The notes below the pieces were generated by a model. It saw only the letters and a program-made list of their open reading frames with translations, did no database searches and was not told where the DNA came from. 5,866 bases of DNA from Deltaproteobacteria bacterium (GTDB lineage Bacteria > Desulfobacterota > Desulfobacteria > Desulfobacterales > Desulfatibacillaceae). Where the stretch lies: NCBI GenBank assembly GCA_021815525.1, contig JAKAGN010000196.1, forward strand, positions 1 to 5,866, in the 5' to 3' direction. Positions within the stretch are counted from its first letter, which is position 1. Each line of letters begins with the position of its first letter. This document shows positions 5,841 to 5,866 of the stretch, piece after piece. Both the position numbers and the translations under genes were made by a program.

Positions 5841-5866
5841 GGGAAACCTTTTATGAATAAAAGGTT
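5841..5866. terminator. Probable intrinsic terminator, cut by the window end
   Basis: AACCTTTTAT (5845-5854), GA, and ATAAAAGGTT (5857-5866) form a perfect 10-bp inverted repeat that runs to the last base. GGGA at 5841-5844 precedes the left arm; if the sequence continues TCCC, the stem would grow to 14 bp. This GGGAAACCTTTT style is, from memory, typical of deltaproteobacterial terminators. It starts about 37 nt after the AraC-type stop codon and probably ends that transcript, possibly in both directions. Confidence 0.7.

Overview
All five genes recognised in this 5.9 kb window lie on the + strand. The genes are GC-rich, with one very AT-rich intergenic island: I counted 27 G/C in the 120 bases 3781-3900, about 22%. 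The gene content fits an anaerobic, probably sulfate-reducing or syntrophic deltaproteobacterium (Desulfobacterota): a glycyl radical enzyme, an AMP-forming acyl-CoA synthetase, a lipid-type thiolase, long palindromic intergenic repeats and a GGGAAACCTTTT-type terminator. That assignment is inference; there is no rRNA or other phylogenetic marker here.

Layout: (1) 2-475 is the C-terminal end of a glycyl radical enzyme, carrying the radical-site motif RVAGYSA; its 5' part is outside the window. (2) 474-597 is a long imperfect palindrome that begins on the enzyme's stop codon. (3) 700-2268 and 2302-3483 are an acyl-CoA synthetase and an SCP-x-like thiolase, 33 nt apart, each with a Shine-Dalgarno site and probably one operon. 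(4) 3484-3965 has no gene: three GC-rich hairpins come first, then an AT-rich region with a good sigma70-type promoter. (5) 3966-4613 is a TetR/AcrR-family regulator. (6) 4704-5804 is a seven-helix membrane protein ending in an AraC-type DNA-binding domain. (7) The window ends inside a probable intrinsic terminator.

Working model (inference): the glycyl radical enzyme activates a substrate, the synthetase makes a CoA thioester, and the thiolase performs thiolytic cleavage in a beta-oxidation-like route. This order of functions resembles anaerobic hydrocarbon degradation by fumarate addition, as in alkylsuccinate synthase (ass) and benzylsuccinate synthase (bss) gene neighbourhoods. The enzyme's tail is compatible with that group but does not prove it. 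The two regulators could control the locus, the membrane one by sensing a hydrophobic compound or membrane state.

I do not see a clearly undescribed system. The most interesting points are the possible fumarate-adding enzyme next to CoA-activation and thiolysis genes, the paired TetR plus membrane-embedded AraC regulators, and the palindrome on the enzyme's stop codon.
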